Positions 55,841 through 64,000 of a DNA stretch of 64,000 bases are shown piece after piece (positions within the stretch are counted from its first letter, which is position 1; every line of letters begins with the position of its first letter). The notes below the pieces were generated by a model. That model did no database searches. It had not been told where the DNA came from and was given only the letters and a program-made list of their open reading frames with translations. Source of the DNA: Spinacia oleracea (taxonomy: Eukaryota; Streptophyta; Magnoliopsida; Caryophyllales; Amaranthaceae); assembly GCF_020520425.1 (NCBI RefSeq), contig NC_079492.1, positions 54,931,042-54,995,041 on the forward strand. Reading direction: 5' to 3'. Position numbers and translations under genes: made by a program.

Positions 55841-56771
55841 CTACATAATGAAATTTATTGTGTTTAATTTGGAGTATGGTACAGGATTCCGATACCAAAC
55901 CTTAAAAATGTTTACCAATGAGTTCGTGTTCCCCATTGCCTTTTCCTCTTTTAACAAAATGTTTTCCGTAAATTCACAATTTATCAATAACAATACCCTA
56001 AATTTTATTCCAATCATCGTTGAGATCCTAATTATTATCCCAATCATCTTTATCCTAATTTTTTTCCCCATATTTCGTAACCAAATTCAAACCGTAATTT
56101 CAACATTACTCAAATTTATAACATGGATAATTAAAAAATTCATACCATAACTAATTCTCAGTCTCTACTCACTGAATTGAATGACCTCGTTTTAATAAAA
56201 TTTTCGACATTATTTTTCCACTAATAGTTGAATGCATTTATTGTATGAAAAAATGAAATGTTTGGTTTATTTACAACTAATTACGGAAACTTGGAAACAT
56301 ACCTGGTTTAATTGCAACCTCCTTTTGCTTCCAACCACTCCTTCACCCTCCTTAGAAGTTCTCATTTCCGGCGCCTACCAATTTTTGGCCAACTTATCCA
56401 CGCCTACTTCATGACAAACACCATACACAAGGTGAGCCCAGCTTCCACATTCGAGGGCTTCATTCATACGGATTTCAAAATTTTAATCAAACAAACCAGA
56501 TCTGAAAAATAATTATGAATTTGGGGGAAGAAATTGGGGGAGGAAATTAAACCGAATAGAAATTAAAGTTTTGGGAAAATAATTATGCAAATAATTTCAC
56601 CATTTTTGCCGCCTAAAATTTCAGCAGTGACATTGGCGCAATTGGGGAAATTTTCACTCTCTCTCTAGAATTTCAGCAAATTTTCATGGCGCTAAGAATT
56701 ATCCCCCAATTCCTTTTTCTTTTCTAACTAAAATGACCCCACTTATGATTTTAGTATTATTCTATTGCTAG
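55841..56771. other. Right subterminal region of the 25-kb unit
   Basis: AT-rich; it should hold the transposase promoter and first exon on the minus strand. I found no convincing first exon. Confidence 0.4.
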
Positions 56772-56798
56772 TATACCATTTAAATGGTATACCTAGTA
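56772..56798. repeat. Right candidate terminal inverted repeat
   Basis: Contains the near-palindrome TATACCAT-TTAA-ATGGTATACC. It pairs with 31678-31704. Confidence 0.45.
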
Positions 56799-57176
56799 TA
56801 CACAAAGACTTCCTCTCATCTATTAGGCGTGTTTGCTGCATAAACCTATGATTTATATTGTCATATACTCCGTATCTACATATGGTATTTCATGACAGTA
56901 TAAACCATGGATTTGAATAAGATTATCTTAATTTGCTCAAATCAGCTCATAAAGTTTGTGACTTTGTGGAAAAGTACACTGGCTTTTGATTCAAAACCTT
57001 TATGATAACTTTATATTGCAATAATAATGAGATTTATATGCCAATTCATTTTAGAGTTTAGACGCCTTAATTTAAGTTCCACGTTTTATAAAGTTATACC
57101 CAAAAACTTAGCCAAGAGATTGAAAATTTTCGTTGAATAAACAAATTTAATACTCTCGGTAGATGTAGTTGACAAT

Positions 57177-57177
<1 letters not shown>

Positions 57178-57255
<78 letters not shown>
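57178..57255. repeat. Poly(A) followed by (AT)n microsatellite
   Basis: An A run of about 13 bases is followed by about 31 AT dinucleotides. Confidence 0.95.
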
Positions 57256-57257
<2 letters not shown>

Positions 57258-57561
57258 AGAATAAGAAGTTTGGCCCTAAAGGTTAATTGAACAGTGCACT
57301 CTTTTATATAAATGACATCTGTGTCCTTTTTTTTTAAAACTTTGTCACTGCAAGTTGCCAATGATTCTGGATTTCTGGTGATGGAGGCAAAGGGTTGGTT
57401 CATGATCATGATTTTAATGTGACCCCATGGCTCTCATCCCAATGATTTCGGTGCATGACATTTAAAATAGGCTATCTATACATCAGATAACATCCCCTTT
57501 TATTATTTTTATTCTTTTTTGGTTTTTCGTCACTAATAAAACAATAGTTCAAGTACCTTTT

Positions 57562-57868
57562 AGAGCATCTCCAACGGCGAGCTACAAGTTGTTGTGGCTA
57601 TGTTTGCCACATTCAATTTCTAGCTACAATTAATTTAAGCTACAAATCTTGACATTGGTGGGCTACATACCTTATAGCTCCCTAAATATTTAATTTAAAC
57701 AATTTATTAATTTAATCCAAGGTTTTTATTTTTGAGCATGTAGCCCAAAATAGCTATAAGATTTTTATAGCTGTATATGTCATTGATAATCCAACGGTGG
57801 GCTACCTGCTCACATGTTCCTTTTTTTTTGTGAGCAGGTCTCTTTTCCAACCATTGGAGTTGCTCTTA
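57562..57868. mobile_element. MITE with TAGAGCATCTCCAACGG ends
   Basis: Left end TAGAGCATCTCCAACGG and right end in reverse complement TAAGAGCAACTCCAATGG form an inverted repeat of 17-18 bp. The interior has matching inverted segments (AACGGCGAGCTACA and GGTGGGCTACC). No clear target duplication was assigned. It abuts the next Stowaway element. Confidence 0.7.
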
Positions 57869-57871
57869 TCA

Positions 57872-58146
57872 CTCCCTCTATATTTTAAAAAGAGATACAC
57901 TTTGACCGGCATATAATTTTAGGAGAGTGAGTTTAATTTATTAAAATAATATGAAAGTGGAGTAGTGGGTGAATTATTTATTATAGTAAAAAAATGATGT
58001 GATTAAGTGTGGGGACTACAAGAAATAGAAATATATTAATTAAATGAAAGTGGAGACCAAAACATATCAAAAAAGGAAAGTTTATCTCTTTTTAAAATAC
58101 AGCTGTTTAAGGAAAGTGTATCTCTTTTTAAAATATATAGAGGGAG
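57872..58146. mobile_element. Stowaway-type MITE
   Basis: Ends CTCCCTCTATATTTTAAAAA and, from the right, CTCCCTCTATATATTTTAAA. The right flank is TA (58147-58148) and the left flank is CA, one base from TA. Confidence 0.8.
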
Positions 58147-58218
58147 TAATTATTAACCAAAACATTAGTAGAATAAAAAAGTTGGTCACCTATTCGATCC
58201 CACTACAATCACACTATT

Positions 58219-58219
58219 G

Positions 58220-58286
<67 letters not shown>
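58219..58286. repeat. (TAA)n joined to (TTA)n, a foldback microsatellite
   Basis: About eight TAA units run directly into about fourteen ATT units, so the sequence can fold into a hairpin with about 24-base arms. Confidence 0.9.
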
Positions 58287-58522
58287 ATACTATTGTTATT
58301 ATATACTTATTATTCAAAATATTATTGTTGTTGTTATATTATTTATTATTGTTATTTTTATTATAATTGTTACTCTTATTATTAATTTTTTTTTGATAAT
58401 ATCAATAATAATATCAGTATTACTGTAATAAATTAATAATAGAATAACAATTATTATTATTAGTATTAATGATTTATTTATTATTAATATTATTTATTTA
58501 TTAATTTTACAGCTGAAGCTAA

Positions 58523-58801
58523 CACTACAAGAATTTTTATCTTTAACGACAACCTAATTACGACGGGTCAAAAATCCCGTCGCAAAAGCCTTTTGCGACG
58601 GGGCAAACAACCAAACAATGACGGGAATAACCGTCGCAAATGTCTTTTACGACGGGTTTACGATGGATTTACGACGGGATTTCTATTAACGACGACCCCC
58701 TTTTATGACGGGTTCGCGACAGGAAATCCCGTCGTTAATCAACGATTATTGGCCTTTCGCGACGGGATTTCCCGTCGTTAATAGTACAATTTCTTGTAGT
58801 G
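58523..58801. mobile_element. Small non-autonomous CACTA element
   Basis: It begins CACTACAAGAA and ends TTCTTGTAGTG, the hallmark CACTA termini, flanked by TAA on both sides (58520-58522 and 58802-58804). Inside are many ACGACGGG/CCCGTCGT copies in both orientations, typical of subterminal transposase-binding repeats. At 279 bp it encodes nothing. Confidence 0.9.
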
Positions 58802-59138
58802 TAAGAGATTTCAAGATCCACCATACAACAAAATATATTGATAATTAAAATTGAATTTAAGTGAATATGCATATATTAGCGATTCAAATCAAACCAGAAA
58901 ATGCATAATATTGATCCAAATTCTAAGAATATGAATAAACAAACAATAAAAAATAAAAATAAAATTTGGATAGGCAAAAAGTAAAGACGAATCAAAGAAA
59001 ATAAATACAAGTAATAATCATTGGTAAAAAAAACCCAAATTTCCTCTCGCCTAAAAATTTTCTCGGGAGCCGCAATATCAGTTTCTTGGACTTGCCGGAG
59101 ATGAAGAAGGGCTAGCTCTCCTCCCTTTTGAATCTCCG

Positions 59139-59287
59139 GTGAGTTTTTTCGTTTGTATTTTAGTCTGTAGGTTTATTAGCTCTTCAGCTTATCTTTGTTC
59201 GTAGTTTATTTCTTCATCTGTAGCAGTTTCGTTTTCGCTGTTTCCATCCTCAACTATTCTGGAAGTCTGCTTTTTTGTTAATAACAG
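59139..59287 (+). other. Apparent retained 5' UTR intron in the retrocopy
   Basis: A donor-like CCG|GTGAGT and an acceptor-like AATAACAG directly before the ATG bracket 149 bp rich in T. If this is an intron, the retroposed RNA was only partly spliced. Confidence 0.45.
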
Positions 59288-61050
59288 ATGTGTTCTTTGG
59301 GAGATTATGATAGGTTTAGGGGTGAGGTAAACAAACTTCTTGCAGAGGGAGATAGTCTTTTGGAAGATGATGAAATTTTGATATCCTTAATTTTAGAATC
59401 AGAAAGTCCAATTGAAGTGTTGGAGCTTGCTGAAGGATTGAAGGAGGAAGGAAATTTGTTGTTCAAGAGTGGGAGTATAGAAGATGCTTTGGAGAAATAT
59501 GGGTATGCAGGTTTGATACTTGTCCGATATGGTTTCTATTTGGAAAATGACATAATCAAATTCTTTGAATTGGTTAATTGTATATTGTTAAATTTGGCTG
59601 CTTGTTTTAATAAGAGGAAGGAATTTGATCTGGTTGGTTTTATTTGCTCTATTATCTTGGAGTTTAATCCAAAAAATGTCAAGGCCTTATTCAGGCGAGC
59701 CTCAGCTGCAATTGAATTAGGTAGAAGTGATTTTGCATATTGGGACTTATCAGCTGCTCATGAAATTGATCCTACAAACAGGGAAGTAACTAAAAACTTG
59801 AGCAAGTTCAGTCTTCTGTCATTAAAAAAGTGCAGAAATCTCGTTCTCAAGGTATTACTCCAGTTGGGTTGGGAATCGGTTTGTCCTCCCCGAAGAAAAA
59901 ACAGTGTATCAATGAGTTAGGAACTTCCAGTGAGACTCAAACATATAAAGATATCAAGCATACAGATTCGTATGTGGAGGTGAAAGGTAGTGCCCAAGGT
60001 AATATAAAAGTGGAAGATGAGTTGGTGGGTGATTGTTCCAGTAATAAGGTATCTTCAAGTATGGTGGACAATGTGGCTAAGGATGATGATATGGGACATA
60101 GTGAGACTGGCTCCAATGATGATAGCTCTGCTATTACAAACAGCGATATGGATTTGGAGGGTAATTCATGCATAGGGTGTGATAGTACTCTGAGTAGGAA
60201 CGGTAAAGGGTTAGTCAGTGGAGGTACGGAGGATGAGGAAAATTCCTCCACTTTGAAGAATTATTGTGCGGGGTCCAAATATCGGTTTATTAACCGAAAA
60301 AAGAATGGCTCCTTCGTTTCCATTTCAGACAAGGATTATAAAAAATTAATTGCAGGAAAATCTGTTCAGTATGTGAACTCCAAGTTGGGTTCCCCTATAG
60401 TTGTCCGATTAGCATCTAAGCCACGAGATTTTCCACCTACGAAAAGGGAAGTCCATGCAGAGGGGTTGTATGAGTCCCCAATCCAAGTACTGGAGGAGGA
60501 TGTTAAAGGTGATGGTAAGAATATACTTGAGATTTCGAAAAGAAAAGGTGAGGGAAAACCATTAACAAGAACGGATGAAGTGGTCATGGAAGAGGTTGCA
60601 GATAGTGAAGCTTCGAGCGGTCTAATGGATAATCATCTTCGTAGCGCATTGCTGAGGAGTTCAACTGGAGGCAATCCCACTACAGTTCCTGTTTATCAAC
60701 AATATCGAAAGCATGCTCTAGCCACTCTGGGAAAAGTGAATAAGATCAGACTTCAAGAAAGGATCGTCAACCCGAGAAAGAAAATAGCTATAAGGAATCA
60801 AGTCTTTGAAGACCATCCTCGTGATGTTCTTGATTGCAAGAATCGAATGGGAATAAAGAGGAAGTTTGTTGCCCCTGCTTTAGAAGTCTCTAATCGACCA
60901 AAGAAGAAGCGTCTGATTGTGCCTTTTGGTAACACCATGGAGTCTTCTATGTATATGAATAATGTAGATTCTCATTGTATGTCTTGTATCAGTAAGGTAG
61001 AGGAGTCTGTTGGAATTAGTTGTATCTCCCATGAATCAGCTATAGGCTGA
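59288..61050 (+). pseudogene. TPR protein retrocopy with one frameshift
   Basis: The first frame (59288-59829) encodes a TPR domain: LAEGLKEEGNLLFKSGSIED, then NCILLNLAACF, then NVKALFRRASAAIELGR. These carry the Lys/Asn, Asn and Lys/Arg positions of a carboxylate clamp that binds HSP70/HSP90 tails. At the A6 run (59824-59829) the frame shifts by one, and a second frame continues to 61050 with a Lys-rich tail and SKYRFINRKKNGSFVSISDKD... style sequence. One missing A would explain it. The sequence A AAA AAG in the correct frame is also a classic -1 slippery heptamer, so programmed shifting is formally possible. Together the frames would give nearly 590 residues. I do not recognise the C-terminal region. 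Confidence 0.7.
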
Positions 61051-61141
61051 TAGTAATGGGGATGGTTGTTTTTTCTCTTTGTTTAATGCATGTTTGTAAT
61101 TACTGCCAAAAAAAAAAAAAAAAAAAAAATCATTGGTAAAA

Positions 61142-62186
61142 TGACAAACAAAATGCATGCAAGAATCAACAAAATAAAAAGAAAGTATCATTAAGACGTA
61201 CTCCGTAGCAAATTAGGATTGAGCAAGAATCAAGAAATAACAAAGCAGAAACAGGAGAATTTTGTAGTTGAAGCTTTTTGGGTGAGAAAGTGATGGAGGA
61301 GATTTGTGGGTATTTTCATTAAATAAACTAGCTTTGACTAGATTGCGAAAGTTAGTGAGGATAATTGAATATATTTCCCGCTCATGTCAGATATGGGAAA
61401 CATTCTTGTATATTCACCCTTCTTATTCAATAATTCTCTATTTTTATCCAATAATTCTCTATTTTTATCCGGTTATCCCTCCTTTTTATCCCTGTCCCTC
61501 ATATCAAACGTCTTCTCAATCTATATAGCCAAACTATCATTTGACTCTTTAAGATGATCATTATGCAAACACTTAATTAATTAACATATTTAACTCTTAA
61601 GTCATACCCTTGTGATGACAACAAGAAAATTAGATAAACTCTACCATTTTCTAATACCAAACTCACAATGCCACGTTACTTATCCAGAACAACACATTCT
61701 CTAAGATAAACACCAACCTTTGATTACATCCTTCAAAGATCAAACCATTACAAATCGTCGACTGACTTCTCAAATTTGATTAAAAATAAAAGAAACAAAT
61801 AAAATAATAAAGGCAAAAGCGCCTTTTATTTCCTTTATTTTATTTACCCAGGCCATTTGATTCCTAATATGTATTAATTTGGACAAAGTTCCTACTTTAA
61901 ATGGCCAAAACAAATTCGTATAACTTAATATTTCATACATACCTATATATCCTTCTATAGTACAATAGATGCACGTATTGTAAAATATGTTACATATCAC
62001 GGAGTATGTATAACTATCACCAAAAGGTTGTAAAATATATCCCTTATATATCACTTGACTTTGTGTAAGTACGTTTTAGTAAATAATAACTTGTACATAT
62101 TTACATTTACAATAAAATAGTTTTCCTCCTTGTAAAAGACATGTTGTTTCACCCTATGAAAAGCTTAAACTTTTATATAATTATTA
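61142..62186. other. Intergenic AT-rich region
   Basis: No gene is seen. A 21-bp unit (CAATAATTCTCTATTTTTAT) occurs twice in tandem at 61428-61469. Confidence 0.5.
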
Positions 62187-62482
62187 CTACCTCCGTTTCA
62201 AAATTATCTTTAACACTTTCCGTTTTAATCCATTTCATAATATTCTTTACGCTTTGGTTTATTCTACTTTTGGAAATGAAAATTTACTACCTTACCTTTC
62301 TTACTCCACAATATTTACAATTTCCCACTCACTTTCTCTTACTTCGTTCATTTTTTTCCTTATACACACCCACATTTTTACTAATTTCTCTTACTTTATC
62401 CATATTTTCAATCAACTTTTCTATTTTTGTTTTAATATTTGTGCGAACAGTCACTGTAAAAATATTTATGAAACGGAGGTAG
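62187..62482. mobile_element. Stowaway-type MITE
   Basis: Ends CTACCTCCGTTTCA and GAAACGGAGGTAG pair. The left flank is TA and the right flank is CA. Confidence 0.75.
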
Positions 62483-62772
62483 CACTTTCTATTTCTTAAA
62501 AGCCGCATACAAAAACCGCCGACAACAGTATGCATCCCACGCAGAAAGCTCATGGTACACAAAATGAACCCCACTACGCCACAATAAGATAACTATGACA
62601 ATCGTACGTTACTTTCAGAGTTATCAGATAATATTACGTGTCACCTTATAACACCAGTACTGAAAACACTTATCCTACTTCAAAACACGTGTATGAAAAA
62701 ATATCAAAGCAAATATAAATCTTACACATTCAACTCTTTATACTTATTGTTATTACATCTCTTAAGCCACGC

Positions 62773-62781
62773 CTATAAATA
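62773..62781 (+). promoter_or_regulatory. TATA box upstream of the dsRBM-like pseudogene
   Basis: CTATAAATA about 110 bp before the ATG at 62890. Confidence 0.55.
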
Positions 62782-62889
62782 CAAAGTTCAAGAATACAAC
62801 ACTACCACCCACGTACTATCGAAAGCATAAAATCACAATAACATTAAATTATTACAACCTTTCTTCGTATAGTCTTTCTGTCACAACTT

Positions 62890-63256
62890 ATGGCAGAACC
62901 ACGCCGAGTAATATATAGAGGTAAATATCAAACTAATATTGTACGATATTTTGATGCAATTAGGATTACTTTGAGCAGAATTTGGAATTCATGCAATCAC
63001 CGATGACGAGATGAAAGCATATATAGATCTACATGGAATTCCAAATACCATTGCACCATCATGTTTTATAGGAACATCTGCAACACGACTTGGTCCTTCA
63101 CAACAAGATGTTGCAAGATAAGCAATTAGGTTTCTTCAACAAACATACAACATAGACGTTGGAGATTATAACTATTACCCACTGAAATTAGAAGAACATA
63201 ACCATCAACAACTAATACAACAAATGTCAAACAATTTTACAAAACTTAAGTTGTAG
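62890..63256 (+). pseudogene. Single-domain dsRBM-like gene with a premature stop
   Basis: Two exons (62890-62920 and 62979-63256) join in phase. The protein begins MAEPRRVIYR and continues with FGIHAITDDEMKAYIDLHGI, then SCFIGTSATRLGPSQQDVAR, where a TAA (63119-63121) interrupts. After it the frame resumes as AIRFLQQTYNIDVGDYNYYP and ends at a TAG. The helix followed by NIDVGDYNY matches the end of the repeats in the Helitron-borne protein at 20050-21042. The TATA box and intron suggest it was once a proper gene. Family function unknown. Confidence 0.6.
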
Positions 63257-63371
63257 AACATCTTTTATGTATACGTACTATCTTTTTAAATAGAACATGT
63301 AAATGTACTTAAAATAAAACAACCATAATATTGTACATATTTTTTGTATCGATAATTTCTAATAAATAATA

Positions 63372-63915
63372 CTCCCTCCGTTCCCTTTTGATCTTCCTGT
63401 TTCCATAAATAGCGTTTCAATTTGATCTTCCTGTTTCTATTTTTGGACATGATTTTTTACCATAAATTTCCCCACCGTCCCTTATTTAATTCATTTACAT
63501 TTCCCCATTCACCCACCCAACCCCACTTTTATGATTTTTTATTAATTTAATAAAAATATCTTCTCTCTCCTTTGTTTCTTTATCGCAAAGGCTACACATA
63601 CCCCCGGGGTATGTGGGCCCTCGCATACCCTCCTCTTTAATTGGTTTAAAGAGTGGTCTCATGCTACATAAACATAAATTTTCAGCTTAAAATTTAAAGA
63701 TTATTCTAAATTGGACCAATAGAAGAACAGGGTATGGAGGCCCTACATACCCCAGGGTATGTGTATCATCTCCCTTTCTTTATTACTTTCCTTCATTTCT
63801 TTATTATTTTCTCATACACTCAATCATTAGTCTTACACCCAATCATTACAAGATTTCATTTTCTTATTTTTCACCCAAAACTCCAAACAGAAACATCAAA
63901 TGGGAACGGAGGGAG
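63372..63915. mobile_element. Stowaway MITE interrupted by another MITE
   Basis: Ends CTCCCTCCGTTCCCTTTTGAT and, from the right, CTCCCTCCGTTCCCATTTGAT match closely (first 20 bases compared) and are flanked by TA on both sides (63370-63371 and 63916-63917). The interior holds the nested element at 63595-63763. Confidence 0.85.
63595..63763. mobile_element. Nested MITE with CACATACCC ends
   Basis: Ends CACATACCCCCGGGGTATGT and, from the right, CACATACCCTGGGGTATGTA form a long inverted repeat flanked by TA (63593-63594 and 63764-63765). It inserted into the surrounding Stowaway element, so it is younger. Confidence 0.8.
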
Positions 63916-63974
63916 TATTATTTATAAATATATAATAGTCCAACTTAGTAATTTATCTGTTATGGAAAAAAGTA

Positions 63975-64000
63975 CTCCCTATGTTCTAAAATATTAGTCC
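63975..64000. mobile_element. Start of another Stowaway-like MITE, cut by the window edge
   Basis: CTCCCTATGTTCTAAAATAT follows a TA, resembling the left end of Stowaway elements. The other end lies outside the window. Confidence 0.45.

Larger units (their letters stand above)
31678..56798. mobile_element. Candidate giant MULE-like unit with gene cargo
   Basis: The left edge TACTGGGTATACCATAACAA (continuing TGGTATA) and the reverse complement of the right edge TACTAGGTATACCATTTAAA (continuing TGGTATA) match at 23 of 27 bases. Between them lie a Ulp1-like gene, several orphan genes and a FAR1/MULE transposase gene. Plant MULEs are known to carry Ulp1-like genes (for example Kaonashi elements). 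No target-site duplication is visible at these exact edges, and each edge is itself palindromic, so chance pairing is possible. A shared, dense TTTGGTAC motif throughout the interior supports a common history. Confidence 0.4.
59030..61129 (+). mobile_element. Retroposed mRNA copy (retrogene insertion)
   Basis: The unit ends in 22 consecutive A (61108-61129) and is bounded by a direct repeat TCATTGGTAAAA (59018-59029 and 61130-61141), the signature of LINE-type retroposition of an mRNA. It carries the TPR-protein frames and no coding introns. Confidence 0.85.

Noticed and set aside
55848..56150. 100-codon plus-strand hydrophobic frame
   Set aside because: AT-rich sequence yields Ile/Phe-rich frames by chance; no promoter, homology or splice support, and it overlaps the transposase leader.
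57086..57409. Minus-strand frame of 107 codons with an Ile/Tyr run
   Set aside because: It is produced by the (AT)n microsatellite and a poly(A) run, not by a gene.

Overview
The window is plant nuclear DNA, most likely from a eudicot. Evidence is AT-rich long introns with GT-AG borders, Stowaway, Tourist and CACTA miniature elements, Helitrons, a Mutator-type (MULE) transposase, a Ulp1-like protease gene and an AGD5-type ArfGAP gene. Caryophyllales is a guess that the sequence alone cannot settle. Only one gene is a clear conserved single-locus host gene: the ArfGAP gene at about 26.5-31.2 kb. Nearly everything else is mobile DNA or genes riding on it. All gene models were spliced by eye from GT-AG borders and reading-frame continuity.

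Region by region. (1) 258-4603 is a non-autonomous Helitron on the minus strand. It holds exon-like captured fragments, including an EF-hand exon resembling calcineurin B-like proteins. (2) 4774 to about 25654 is a large Helitron, also on the minus strand. In its own 5' to 3' order it carries a tandem dsRBM-like protein gene, the Rep/helicase gene, exon-like cargo of unknown identity, and an intact nine-exon RPA1-like gene. (3) 25711-26224 holds two Stowaway-type MITEs just upstream of the ArfGAP gene. (4) 26521-31212 is the ArfGAP gene with 11 coding exons, open throughout. (5) 31678-56798 is a possible giant MULE-like unit bounded by 27-bp imperfect inverted repeats. It carries a Ulp1-like protease gene, a tandem pair of 191-residue genes, a coiled-coil gene, three paralogues ending in a half endonuclease-like domain, a 309-residue orphan, a GRF-type zinc-finger membrane protein and an intact FAR1/MULE transposase. 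Its spacers are peppered with the short motif TTTGGTAC in both orientations. (6) 57.5-64 kb is a MITE-rich tail. It also holds a TPR-protein retrocopy with poly(A) and target-site duplication, and a broken single-domain relative of the dsRBM-like gene carried by the large Helitron.

How the parts work together. The Rep/helicase and RPA-like proteins form the usual rolling-circle toolkit of plant Helitrons, with the dsRBM-like gene as unexplained cargo. The FAR1/MULE transposase could mobilise the 25-kb unit, whose other genes look like cargo that has duplicated and diverged in place. The Ulp1-like gene and the retrocopy each carry one disabling lesion; most other models stay open across all splice junctions.
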